64,000 nt of DNA from Limosilactobacillus rudii (GTDB lineage Bacteria > Bacillota > Bacilli > Lactobacillales > Lactobacillaceae): contig NZ_JACIVB010000062.1 of the NCBI RefSeq assembly GCF_014145455.1, positions 124,001 to 188,000 on the forward strand, read 5' to 3'. A program made the position numbers and the translations under genes. The notes beneath the pieces were generated by a model, which saw only the letters and a list, made by a program, of their open reading frames with translations, made no database searches and was not told the origin of the DNA. Shown one piece after another: positions 53,240-59,208 of the stretch. The first letter of the stretch is position 1; each line of letters opens with the position of its first letter.

Positions 53240-53653
53240 ATGAAATTAGTCTTTGATATTGAACCAGTAGAACAGGCTCGACCACGAGCGACCAGAATGG
53301 GACGTGGCATTAGGCTGTATGATCCTAAGAAGGTATCAGTCTACAAGAAACAACTAGCGATGATGTGCAAATTCCAGTACAAAGAACAACCATTGTCAGG
53401 CCAGTTAATTGTGTCATTGAAATTCTACCGACATATCCAGAAGAGCCTATCAAAAAAAGAGCGTGAATTACGGCTCACAGGAGTACACAGGCCAATTGTT
53501 AAACCTGATACGGATAATTATATTAAATCAACATTAGACGGTTTAAATGGGCTGTTGTGGGAAGATGATGCACATATTGTGAAACTGGTGGCAGAGAAGT
53601 ATTACAGTGAACACCCAAGAATTGAGATTGAAGTAGAGGAGTTAAACGAATGA
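53240..53653 (+). CDS. rusA: RusA-family Holliday junction resolvase
   Basis: 137 residues. IEPVEQARPRATRMG at the N-terminus and KPDTDNYIKSTLDGLNGLLWEDDAHI with the catalytic aspartates are diagnostic. It resolves recombination and replication junctions before packaging. RBS AAAGGAG. Confidence 0.93.
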   Translation: MKLVFDIEPVEQARPRATRMGRGIRLYDPKKVSVYKKQLAMMCKFQYKEQPLSGQLIVSLKFYRHIQKSLSKKERELRLTGVHRPIVKPDTDNYIKSTLDGLNGLLWEDDAHIVKLVAEKYYSEHPRIEIEVEELNE

Positions 53654-53955
53654 TTAAGTACGATGGCAGTGTTGTCTATTCAGAGTCGGACGGCAAAATT
53701 AAGGTTAATAACCGAATGCTGTTTAACGAAGCACAGGTAACAGCAATTAAAGCAATTATTGATGGTGAAATTGAAAAGAAATTAGATTATGGCACTGTGT
53801 ATGTTATTAAAGATCAAGTAGCCGATGATTATGGCATTTTAGATGTTTTAAAGGTGTTTGAATGGTTAGCAGATGCACAGGATTATGTAATGACTCACCC
53901 ACGAGCTGTATTGCTACCAAGAAAGGTAATCAAGCATGGCAAAATCGAAAAGTAA
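53650..53955 (+). CDS. Hypothetical phage protein
   Basis: 101 residues (MIKYDGSVVYSESDGKIKVNNRM...), ATGA overlap with rusA. Beta-rich start and helical end; no family recognised. Its end overlaps the small basic gene by 20 bases. Confidence 0.62.
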   Translation: MIKYDGSVVYSESDGKIKVNNRMLFNEAQVTAIKAIIDGEIEKKLDYGTVYVIKDQVADDYGILDVLKVFEWLADAQDYVMTHPRAVLLPRKVIKHGKIEK

Positions 53956-54040
53956 AAGTAAAAACCGCCGACGCAAGAAACGTCAACGGCGAGCACAAAA
54001 TAAGTTGAAGAAGGAGCTACAGAATGATAGACAAAGTTAA
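53936..54040 (+). CDS. Very basic small protein
   Basis: 34 residues, nearly half Lys/Arg (MAKSKSKSKNRRRKKRQRRA). RBS GAAAGG. Might bind nucleic acid; short enough that it could also be a chance frame. Confidence 0.45.
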   Translation: MAKSKSKSKNRRRKKRQRRAQNKLKKELQNDRQS

Positions 54041-54167
54041 AACAGCGTGGGGAGCTTTTGTTGCTTTAATTGTAGTTATACTTTGTGGCAGTATCGTGGG
54101 CTTGATACTTGGTGGATTAATTTCGGCAAATCTCCTTTTATGGCATTGGATAATTAGCGTGTTGTAA
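54024..54167 (+). CDS. Small membrane protein
   Basis: 47 residues, one long hydrophobic stretch (FVALIVVILCGSIVGLILGG) and a second short one. RBS AAGGAG. Last gene before the ArpU control region. Confidence 0.58.
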   Translation: MIDKVKTAWGAFVALIVVILCGSIVGLILGGLISANLLLWHWIISVL

Positions 54168-54190
54168 AACGTTAAAAGCGTAAAAAAAAG

Positions 54191-54257
54191 ACGCTCTACT
54201 GTGAGAACGCCCCCTTGGATATAAAAAATAGCAAATTCATTATATCACAGGGAGCGT
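54191..54257 (+). promoter_or_regulatory. Inverted repeat upstream of arpU
   Basis: ACGCTCtaCTGTGA (54191-54204) faces TCACAGgGAGCGT (54245-54257), about 40 bases apart, each in the intergenic region just before the late regulator. A smaller hairpin AGCGT/ACGCT overlaps its left arm. It could be a binding site or an RNA structure that hides the arpU ribosome site, since the right arm includes GGGAG. Confidence 0.55.
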
Positions 54258-54264
54258 GCTAATA

Positions 54265-54789
54265 GTGGAATTACTAGAAAGTGGTAATCGTAAAGCGACG
54301 ATTAAACGGGTACAAGACTTTTTTCTAAACGAAAATGAGTATCCAACCATTCGACGGAGATCGGGGGATTGGGGTCTTAAATCACCGCAAAACGATGTTA
54401 CAGGTATTCACGGATCAAGGCATGGTAATTCGTCTGAACGGAATATGATTGATTACGCTGAATATGTACAGGCTAAGCGAGCCGTTGACAATGCGATTGT
54501 TGGTTGCAGCAGCAGTTATCGTCATCCTAGCCAACAAATTATTAAATACCGATATATTCAGGGGTTAGACCTATTAACGATTAAGGAACGCATAAATAAG
54601 TTTGGCAATTCTACCTATCAGCGTGCTGATGATTACGCGTGTTTAGAATTTGCTGATTGTTTGGAAGCAATGTGCGAACGTTTTAATGTTGATCCTGCTA
54701 TTATTCCTGACCTCCACGCAAAAACGGGAAGTAAACGGGAAGAAAACAGGAACAAATCGGGAGAAAAACAGGAAGCGAACGGGAAGTGA
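54265..54789 (+). CDS. ArpU-family late transcriptional regulator
   Basis: 174 residues from GTG at 54265, 11 bases after GGGAG (MELLESGNRKATIKRVQDFF). Sigma-like helices IIKYRYIQGLDLLTIKERINKFGNSTYQRADDYACLEFADCLE match the ArpU/RinA group that activates late genes. Lys/Glu/Asn-rich tail. Location just before the packaging/cargo region fits. Confidence 0.86.
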   Translation: MELLESGNRKATIKRVQDFFLNENEYPTIRRRSGDWGLKSPQNDVTGIHGSRHGNSSERNMIDYAEYVQAKRAVDNAIVGCSSSYRHPSQQIIKYRYIQGLDLLTIKERINKFGNSTYQRADDYACLEFADCLEAMCERFNVDPAIIPDLHAKTGSKREENRNKSGEKQEANGK

Positions 54790-54937
54790 AATGCCTTATT
54801 ATGTTATTGTCGCAAAGTTAACGAATAAGGCTTTGCACGCTCCTAATTTACAAGTTATGTGCCTGAGCAAGCCTTTAACTGCTTAGATGTATGTACATAC
54901 TCACATGTGTACCGCAATTTGGTCTGTTAAATGACCG

Positions 54938-54985
54938 TGTGGATCGGATAAAGCCGACTGATGGATGCAAGTTCCATAATCCACA
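54938..54985 (+). ncRNA. 48-base mini tRNA-like element
   Basis: A 7-pair outer stem TGTGGAT/ATCCACA encloses a small hairpin (CGG/CCG, loop ATAAAG) and a 5-pair stem ATGGA/TCCAT with 7-base loop TGCAAGT, which resembles a T-arm. There is no room for a separate D-arm and anticodon arm. It may be a degenerate relative of the tRNA-like elements downstream, or simply a chance three-stem fold. Confidence 0.4.
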
Positions 54986-54987
54986 TA

Positions 54988-55019
54988 GGGAAGTTGCTTA
55001 TGGAAACAGCAATATTCCC
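54988..55019 (+). repeat. Spacer hairpin
   Basis: GGGAA-g-TTGCT pairs with AGCAA-ta-TTCCC around a 9-base loop. It begins two bases after the mini element. The 14-base palindrome TAAATCATGATTTA follows at about 55022. Confidence 0.65.
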
Positions 55020-55040
55020 AGTAAATCATGATTTATGTTT

Positions 55041-55150
55041 AAGACTGACACTTACCTTCTATGTATTACAGTAACGATTTACAAGATGGAGTGCTTACAA
55101 CAATGATGTGCGAATTTCTCAAAATAAAACCTCAATAGAGTGTCAGTCTT
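55041..55150 (+). repeat. Long-range inverted repeat
   Basis: A perfect 11-base pair of arms, AAGACTGACAC and GTGTCAGTCTT, encloses 88 bases that can fold further (CCTTCT/AGATGG with one mismatch). It ends four bases before the first tRNA-like element. Confidence 0.7.
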
Positions 55151-55154
55151 TTAT

Positions 55155-55238
55155 GCGAATATTTGGAACAGGTGAGAAGGTCATAAGTGCGAATAAATCC
55201 CGTTCACTACCTGCTAGGTTCGATTCCTAGTGTTCGCT
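55155..55238 (+). tRNA. tRNA-like element A (non-canonical anticodon arm)
   Basis: Acceptor GCGAATA pairs fully with TGTTCGC (one G-T), with U as discriminator. The T-arm is perfect: CTAGG/CCTAG with loop TTCGATT. Between acceptor and T-arm lie 52 bases instead of about 42. The D-arm is poor, and the anticodon arm can be drawn as AGTG-CG / CG-tt-CACT with a 9-base loop, so no normal anticodon can be assigned. CCA is not encoded. It may be a degenerate tRNA or a tRNA mimic. Confidence 0.55.
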
Positions 55239-55240
55239 TT

Positions 55241-55266
55241 GCAGTATAGAACTACAGCTATACTGC
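55241..55266 (+). repeat. Perfect hairpin between tRNA-like A and B
   Basis: GCAGTATAG pairs perfectly with CTATACTGC around an 8-base loop, two bases after element A and two before element B. It may be a processing or spacing signal. Confidence 0.75.
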
Positions 55267-55268
55267 TA

Positions 55269-55358
55269 GCCAACGTTCTCTGGTGAGAGCATGTATGTTT
55301 TTAGAACTGCAACCACAACATACACGCATGAAGCCCGGTTCGATTCCGGCTCTTGGCT
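55269..55358 (+). tRNA. tRNA-like element B (extended anticodon stem)
   Basis: Acceptor GCCAACG against TCTTGGC (one mismatch, one G-T). D-arm CTC-TGGTGA-GAG. T-arm CCGG/CCGG with TTCGATT and one mismatched outer pair. The anticodon arm is an 8-pair stem TGTATGTT/AACATACA capped by a 17-base loop, about 16 bases more than a standard arm; CTGCAAC within the loop resembles a Cys anticodon loop but has no closing stem. 90 bases long, U discriminator. Confidence 0.55.
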
Positions 55359-55361
55359 ATT

Positions 55362-55430
55362 ATCACGGCAACTAAATTTAAGGAGATGAAACGCTCCTCT
55401 CAATATAACTTTTTTTGTCAAAGCCGTGAT
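55362..55430 (+). repeat. Inverted-repeat element between tRNA-like B and C
   Basis: ATCACGGC (55362-55369) and GCCGTGAT (55423-55430) pair perfectly. Inside, AGGAG/CTCCT forms a hairpin with an 8-base loop, and CTTT/AAAG with a 7-base loop abuts the outer stem in the T-arm position. The layout (69 bases) is reminiscent of a D-armless tRNA, but the T-loop consensus is absent. AGGAG followed by ATG would also permit a 22-codon frame. Confidence 0.55.
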
Positions 55431-55435
55431 TTTCT

Positions 55436-55522
55436 GCTGATGTGGGCCAGTTGATGTGGGCCAGTGGTTGGCAAGTATTCCGTTGATTCGGTAATACGGC
55501 GGTTCGATTCCGCCCATCAGCA
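55436..55522 (+). tRNA. tRNA-like element C with duplicated 5' part
   Basis: Acceptor GCTGATG/CATCAGC and T-arm GGCGG/CCGCC with TTCGATT are both perfect, A discriminator. D-arm GCC-AGTGGTT-GGC contains the GG pair of a normal D-loop. The anticodon arm is GTATTCCG/CGG-t-AATAC with a 6-base loop TTGATT and no variable loop, so codon reading looks impossible. TGATGTGGGCCAGT occurs twice in tandem, so a second, slightly weaker acceptor strand (GTTGATG, from 55450) gives a 73-base alternative. Confidence 0.6.
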
Positions 55523-55605
55523 TTCAAGGCAAACCTACTTTTAACAACAATCAACGAAAGGAGGAATGCCTACTTACTTTTGGTATTTCTTCCAATCGCC
55601 TTGAA
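55523..55605 (+). repeat. Inverted-repeat element after tRNA-like C
   Basis: TTCAAGGC (55523-55530) and GCCTTGAA (55598-55605) pair perfectly; inside, GGAGGAAT/ATTTCTTCC forms a second, imperfect stem. The GGAGGAATG would look like a ribosome site, but the frame that follows is short. A further hairpin ACGTC/GACGT (55605-55620) adjoins. Confidence 0.65.
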
Positions 55606-55642
55606 CGTCTGAAATGACGTCAAACTATATATTTTCACCTTA

Positions 55643-55672
55643 GGCTAGTCTTGACGACTGGCCTTTTTTATT
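55643..55672 (+). terminator. Terminator of the structured RNA region
   Basis: GGCTAGTC pairs with GACTGGCC (one G-T) around TTGAC, followed by TTTTTTTATTT. It ends the arpU/tRNA-like transcript before the next small gene. Confidence 0.9.
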
Positions 55673-55696
55673 TGGAAAGGGTGAGCTTAATTGTTT

Positions 55697-55852
55697 ATGA
55701 AAATTCTAGCGATGCTAATAATTCCAGTTATGTTCATTGGAACGTTATTAATCAAGCCGGCACTTATCGGTGTTGGTTTATTTATTCTGTCATTAATTAT
55801 TGAATTCTTGATTATCTATTTAGTGACATACATGTTAGAGGATCATTTATAA
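55697..55852 (+). CDS. Small membrane protein
   Basis: 51 residues, two hydrophobic helices (ILAMLIIPVMFIGTLLI and LIGVGLFILSLIIEFLIIYLV). A TTG two codons upstream is an alternative start; RBS GAAAGGGTGAG. Function unknown. Confidence 0.6.
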   Translation: MKILAMLIIPVMFIGTLLIKPALIGVGLFILSLIIEFLIIYLVTYMLEDHL

Positions 55853-55853
55853 A

Positions 55854-56009
55854 ATGTTTCAGACTAAAAGATTTGGCTTAGTAGCAAGTAGGCAAGAATA
55901 CTTAATGCTGTGTCGAGCCGAACGGACATTAAAGTACAAGAAGGTCAGAATGGAGAGTAGCTACACAAAACATGGGAAGTCAAAGAACAATCAGCAAGTA
56001 CAATCTTGA
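55854..56009 (+). CDS. Small basic protein
   Basis: 51 residues (MFQTKRFGLVASRQEYLMLCRAERTLKYKK...), GAGG 12 bases upstream. Overlaps the start of the DUF4417 gene by 38 bases. No family recognised. Confidence 0.5.
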   Translation: MFQTKRFGLVASRQEYLMLCRAERTLKYKKVRMESSYTKHGKSKNNQQVQS

Positions 56010-56601
56010 ATATTATGTTCCGGACATGGTAGCTGGCAAATATGATATGCCTACCATTTATCCAACATTCTACAAACCTGAGAAGCTGGTTGGCTTTAAT
56101 CAGTTGAATGTGGCTAATCATTCCGCTGGTGTTCACTTTTATCTTGATGATTACCAATTTGAACGAGTATGGAAGAGGCCTGCTTACTATATTGACAAAC
56201 TCAAACAATTTGATTGCGTGTTAACTCCTGATTTTAGCTTGTATCGTGATATGCCACTATCAATGATGATATGGAATATATATCGTTCACGTTTGCTAGG
56301 ACAACTCATGCAGCGGCAAGGGCTTACCGTTATTCCAACTGTATCATGGGCTGATAAACGGTCATTTGATTTCTGCTTTGATGGATTGCCTTCACGGAGT
56401 ACTTTATCTATTAGTACAATTGGTGTGAAGAAAAGCAATGAGGCTAATAGGATGTGGCAACGAGGAGTTTTAGAAATGATTAGGCGACTTCACCCCAAAC
56501 AATTATTAGTTTACGGCGGTGAGGTTGATTTCATCTTTCCAGAAGATATTGAAATCGTGTATTACAAGAATAATAACATTGAGCGATTGAGGGGTTTATA
56601 A
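55972..56601 (+). CDS. DUF4417 protein
   Basis: 209 residues. FNQLNVANHSAGVHFYLDDYQFERVWKRPAYYIDKLKQFDCVLTPDFSLYRDMPLSMMIWNIYRSR and the ending LLVYGGEVDFIFP match my memory of DUF4417, a family common in phages and conjugative elements with no known function. The weak RBS (GGAGAG, 15 bases upstream) suggests coupling to the preceding small gene. Confidence 0.8.
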   Translation: MGSQRTISKYNLEYYVPDMVAGKYDMPTIYPTFYKPEKLVGFNQLNVANHSAGVHFYLDDYQFERVWKRPAYYIDKLKQFDCVLTPDFSLYRDMPLSMMIWNIYRSRLLGQLMQRQGLTVIPTVSWADKRSFDFCFDGLPSRSTLSISTIGVKKSNEANRMWQRGVLEMIRRLHPKQLLVYGGEVDFIFPEDIEIVYYKNNNIERLRGL

Positions 56602-56603
56602 AG

Positions 56604-56999
56604 ATGGGCGGACGAGGCGCGGCTTCGGGTGTGAATATGAAAGGTAAGAAATATGGAACGGAATACCGTACGTTGCTTCAATACCAAAACATTAAGTTTG
56701 TCTCGATTAATGGTGGTAAATCAGCAACACCACCAATGGAAACAATGACGAAAAAGCGAATCTACGTAACTATTAATGATGAAGAAAAGATTAAGTCAAT
56801 CGATTTTTATAATGATAGTGGTAAAAGAGTTAAACAAATTGATGTGACTGGAAGACCTCATATAATCGATGGTGAAAGAGTCTTGCCTCATACTCATTTT
56901 GGATATTTCCATGAAGAAACTGGTGGTACAAAAAGAGTTACTAAGTCGGAACAAGAACTTATTGATAAAGTAAAACGTATATGGAATAATAGGCACTGA
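56604..56999 (+). CDS. Phage protein with GGRGA start and HxH motif
   Basis: 131 residues. MGGRGAASG at the start is shared by phage head proteins and small nuclease-like phage proteins. The C-terminal part LPHTHFGYFHEETGG holds a His cluster that could be catalytic or metal-binding. Function unknown. It starts two bases after the DUF4417 stop, and its stop codon overlaps the 5' end of tRNA-like D. Confidence 0.68.
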   Translation: MGGRGAASGVNMKGKKYGTEYRTLLQYQNIKFVSINGGKSATPPMETMTKKRIYVTINDEEKIKSIDFYNDSGKRVKQIDVTGRPHIIDGERVLPHTHFGYFHEETGGTKRVTKSEQELIDKVKRIWNNRH

Positions 57000-57114
57000 G
57001 GACCAGTAGTTTAACAGGGAGAACAAGGCCTTATACATTATTGTGAACTCTAATTGAAAGAGGTTGGAGCACGTATAAAGGTCGGAGGTGTCGGTTCAAT
57101 TCCGACCGTCCTCA
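56998..57114 (+). tRNA. tRNA-like element D with large anticodon-loop insertion
   Basis: Acceptor GAGGACC against CGTCCTC (one mismatch at position 7), A discriminator; D-arm GTTT-AACAGGGA-GAAC; T-arm GTCGG/CCGAC with TTCAATT, all close to a normal tRNA. Anticodon stem GGCCT/AGGTC is also normal, but the loop is 47 bases instead of 7 and contains its own stem TATAC/GTATA and an inner hairpin (AACTCT/AGAGGTT, one bulge). No bacterial splicing signal is known for such a short insertion. Confidence 0.62.
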
Positions 57115-57119
57115 TTTTT

Positions 57120-57148
57120 AGCATCTGCAATTAGCAGGTGCTTTTTTT
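57120..57148 (+). terminator. Terminator after tRNA-like D
   Basis: GCATCTGC pairs with GCAGGTGC (one G-T) around AATTA, then seven T. It ends the DUF4417-GGRG-tRNA-like transcript. Confidence 0.92.
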
Positions 57149-57177
57149 GTGCTCAAATTTAGGAAAGGGGTTTAACC

Positions 57178-58455
57178 ATGCTATCAGTTGAAACAATTAA
57201 TAATTTAATTGGAATTGATGAGAGCTATAAAGCACCAATCAAATTACAATCAATTCTAAATGATAGTAATAAACGGACTGAATTGTTCAATCAATTCTTA
57301 GAAAAAGAGAGTGACTTGTCATTTGATTGGTTCACAGATTACTTTCAGGAAGAACATTCAGACCGCAAGAATAAGAAACAAGACTTTACGCCTGATGGTA
57401 TTGTTAAGCTTGTTAGCTCCTTACTTGGTGATTTTGCTACTAATATGGATATTTGTGCTGGAACTGGTGGATTAACAATAAAGCGATGGACTAAAAACCA
57501 TAATGGCAAGTTCTATTGTGAAGAGTTTTCTGACCGTGCAATGCCTTTCTTGCTGTTTAATTTAATGATTCGCAATGTCGATGCCATAGTCTTTCATGGT
57601 GATTCTCTTACTCGTAAAACTAAACATATTTATCACCTTTCAAAAGGTAAGGCGTTTAGTAGTTTAGAAGAAGTTAGAAATTTAGAAGAGAATAAGGCTG
57701 ATACAGTTATAATGAATCCACCATATTCTCTTAAGTGGGAACCACAAGATACGATGCTAAAAGAACCACGCTTTAAAAACTTCAATGTTCTAGCACCTAA
57801 GAGTAAGGCAGATTACGCATTTATTTTAACTGGGTTAGATAATCTGAATGATGATGGCACAATGGCTATTATTTTGCCTCACGGTGTTCTATTTCGTGGT
57901 AATGCAGAAGGTAAGATAAGGCAAAAGATAATTGATCTGAATTATCTTGATACGGTGATTGGTTTACCAGAAAAAGCATTTCTAAATACAGACATTCCTA
58001 CTGTTGTTCTTATCCTTAAGAAGAAACGGCAGAATAGGGATGTCTTATTTATTGACGCATCAAAAGAATTTACTAAGAATAAGGCACATAACAAGATAGA
58101 AGAGAAACACATAAATAGAATAATTCATGCCTACTATAAGAGGAGTAATATTGAAAAATTTGCTCATGTAGCAACGCTGGGTGAAATTAAAGAGAATGAT
58201 TACAACTTAAATATTCCACGCTACGTTGATACATTTGAACCAGAACCAGTTAAACCATTACATGAAATTATGGCAGAGATGAAAGAACTTGATAGTGAGA
58301 TTGAGCATACTAAGCAAGAACTATCCGTCATGCTGCAAGAGCTTCATGGGACTAATCCAGATGCGGATAAAGAAATTAAGGAATTTACTAAGTATTGGGT
58401 TGATAAATATGGAATAGGTAAGCCAAAGAGAAAGGAGCAACTTAGTTTGTTATGA
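57178..58455 (+). CDS. Type I-like N6-adenine DNA methyltransferase (HsdM-like)
   Basis: 425 residues. SAM motif DICAGTGGLT (91-100) and catalytic NPPY (180-183), then the HsdM tail with KGFAFLNTDIPTVVLILKKK-type strand. Shorter than chromosomal HsdM (about 520). A C-terminal coiled coil (LHEIMAEMKELDSEIEHTKQELS) could contact the S subunit. RBS GGAAAGGGG. No HsdR is nearby, so it probably protects phage DNA or regulates genes rather than restricting. Confidence 0.86.
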   Translation: MLSVETINNLIGIDESYKAPIKLQSILNDSNKRTELFNQFLEKESDLSFDWFTDYFQEEHSDRKNKKQDFTPDGIVKLVSSLLGDFATNMDICAGTGGLTIKRWTKNHNGKFYCEEFSDRAMPFLLFNLMIRNVDAIVFHGDSLTRKTKHIYHLSKGKAFSSLEEVRNLEENKADTVIMNPPYSLKWEPQDTMLKEPRFKNFNVLAPKSKADYAFILTGLDNLNDDGTMAIILPHGVLFRGNAEGKIRQKIIDLNYLDTVIGLPEKAFLNTDIPTVVLILKKKRQNRDVLFIDASKEFTKNKAHNKIEEKHINRIIHAYYKRSNIEKFAHVATLGEIKENDYNLNIPRYVDTFEPEPVKPLHEIMAEMKELDSEIEHTKQELSVMLQELHGTNPDADKEIKEFTKYWVDKYGIGKPKRKEQLSLL

Positions 58456-58892
58456 TTGATTTTCATACTTTCGAGAATGTGAGATTAGAAGATGTGGCCG
58501 AGTACGGCAGAGCCAAGAAGTATCATGTTTATCCAATCGGGACATCAACATTACAAATATCTGCAACTAGAGGGCAGTTGGGATATTTGTACGAGCCTGG
58601 CGAGGTTGCAACTAAGGATGTAGCGATTATTCCGTCAGCTGGTATCAATCCTAAATATTTTAATATTATCTTACATAAGAATATTGATGAGTTTATGCGT
58701 AAGTATGCAACAGGTATCAATATTAAGGAAAGTGAAGTCGGCAAGTTTCCAATCCAATTGCATAACTTAGAAACTCAGAAGGCAATTGTTGAGATTTTTA
58801 ATTTTATGGATAATGAAGAGCAACAAATACAAAAAGATATTGATAACTTAAATAATTTGAAGAAGAACTTATTAAGTAACATGTTGATTTAA
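58452..58892 (+). CDS. Half-size type I specificity subunit (single TRD)
   Basis: 146 residues: one target-recognition domain (about 1-110) and the conserved helix ETQKAIVEIFNFMDNEEQQIQKDIDNLNNLKKNLLSNML. Normal HsdS has two such units; a half S would dimerise and give a palindromic target. ATGA overlap with the methylase gene. Not a truncation by frameshift as far as I can see, since the helix ends in a natural stop. Confidence 0.82.
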   Translation: MIDFHTFENVRLEDVAEYGRAKKYHVYPIGTSTLQISATRGQLGYLYEPGEVATKDVAIIPSAGINPKYFNIILHKNIDEFMRKYATGINIKESEVGKFPIQLHNLETQKAIVEIFNFMDNEEQQIQKDIDNLNNLKKNLLSNMLI

Positions 58893-58903
58893 TAGTGCGT
58901 AAT

Positions 58904-58935
58904 AAAAAAGCCAACAAGTTATTACTTGTCAGCTT
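58904..58935 (-). terminator. Leftward terminator behind hsdS
   Basis: AAGC..ACAAGT pairs with ACTTGT..GCTT (two central mismatches). The T run (TTTTTT) is on the minus strand only, so it would stop leftward transcription, such as readthrough of the antisense RNA, before it reaches the methylase genes. In the plus direction it is a weak hairpin. Confidence 0.55.
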
Positions 58936-58963
58936 AGCTTATATTCAAAAAATTGTTTTTCTA

Positions 58964-58992
58964 TTGTTTCTTATATGTTAATAAGGTATAAT
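58964..58992 (+). promoter_or_regulatory. Promoter of the type I toxin mRNA
   Basis: -35 TTGTTT (58964-58969), spacing 17, -10 TATAAT (58987-58992). The predicted start near 58999 coincides with a hairpin GTAGTCA/TGACTAC (58999-59037), so the RNA would begin with a 5' stem as in stable type I toxin mRNAs. Confidence 0.72.
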
Positions 58993-59085
58993 GAAAATGT
59001 AGTCAGGAAAGGAATTAGCTACTCCTGAAATGACTACAGCGATCCGGCGACAGCCTTTCTATCCGGATGGAGGCGAGTTCAATGG

Positions 59086-59208
59086 ATGAAAGAGTATATC
59101 TGGAAATATGAGGATGCCATTATCGTTAATGCTCTTGTAGCAATATCAGTCGCAAGCATTAACTTTGCGATTGCATATGCGATAATAAAAAAAGCTAATC
59201 GCAAGTAG
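59086..59208 (+). CDS. Small membrane peptide, candidate type I toxin
   Basis: 40 residues: short polar start MKEYIWKYED, one hydrophobic helix (AIIVNALVAISVASINFAIAYAII) and basic tail KKANRK, the layout of Fst/TxpA-type toxins, though no sequence family is recognised. SD GGAGGCGAG abuts a hairpin (ATCCGG/CCGGAT, 59042-59067). A competing ATG at 59082 opens an 8-codon frame. The mRNA's GCGATCCGG (59039-59047) is fully complementary to CCGGATCGC (59233-59241) in its 3' end, a fold-back typical of translationally inert toxin mRNAs. Confidence 0.7.
   Translation: MKEYIWKYEDAIIVNALVAISVASINFAIAYAIIKKANRK

Larger units (their letters stand above)
54793..55672 (+). ncRNA. Structured non-coding region with tandem tRNA-like elements
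   Basis: About 880 bases carry no convincing gene. They are filled by nested inverted repeats: GCCTTATT/AATAAGGC (54793/54824), a 48-base mini element, GGGAA/TTCCC, AAGACTGACAC/GTGTCAGTCTT, three tRNA-like elements, spacer hairpins, TTCAAGGC/GCCTTGAA, ACGTC/GACGT, and finally a strong terminator at 55643. The chain starts just after the arpU stop, so it may be the 3' part of that transcript. Sub-elements are listed separately. Confidence 0.7.

Noticed and set aside
54791-54886. 31-codon frame after arpU (MPYYVIVAKLTNKA...)
   Set aside because: No ribosome site and it lies over inverted repeats; treated as non-coding.
55386-55454. 22-codon frame behind AGGAG inside the element at 55362-55430
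   Set aside because: The start is in a hairpin loop only one base from AGGAG and the frame runs into tRNA-like C; structure explains the sequence better.
55266-55523. 85-codon minus-strand frame across the tRNA-like region
   Set aside because: It reads the reverse of the T-arms (MLMGGIEPPYYRING is the usual tRNA shadow peptide), has no convincing ribosome site and overlaps several perfect RNA stems.
56998-57114. Group I intron in tRNA-like D
   Set aside because: The insertion is about 40 bases, far below a group I intron, and lacks P3/P7 core sequences.
59082-59109. 8-codon frame starting at ATG 59082 before the toxin as its real product
   Set aside because: Too short to be a protein; may act as an upstream decoy start for toxin translation but cannot be shown here.
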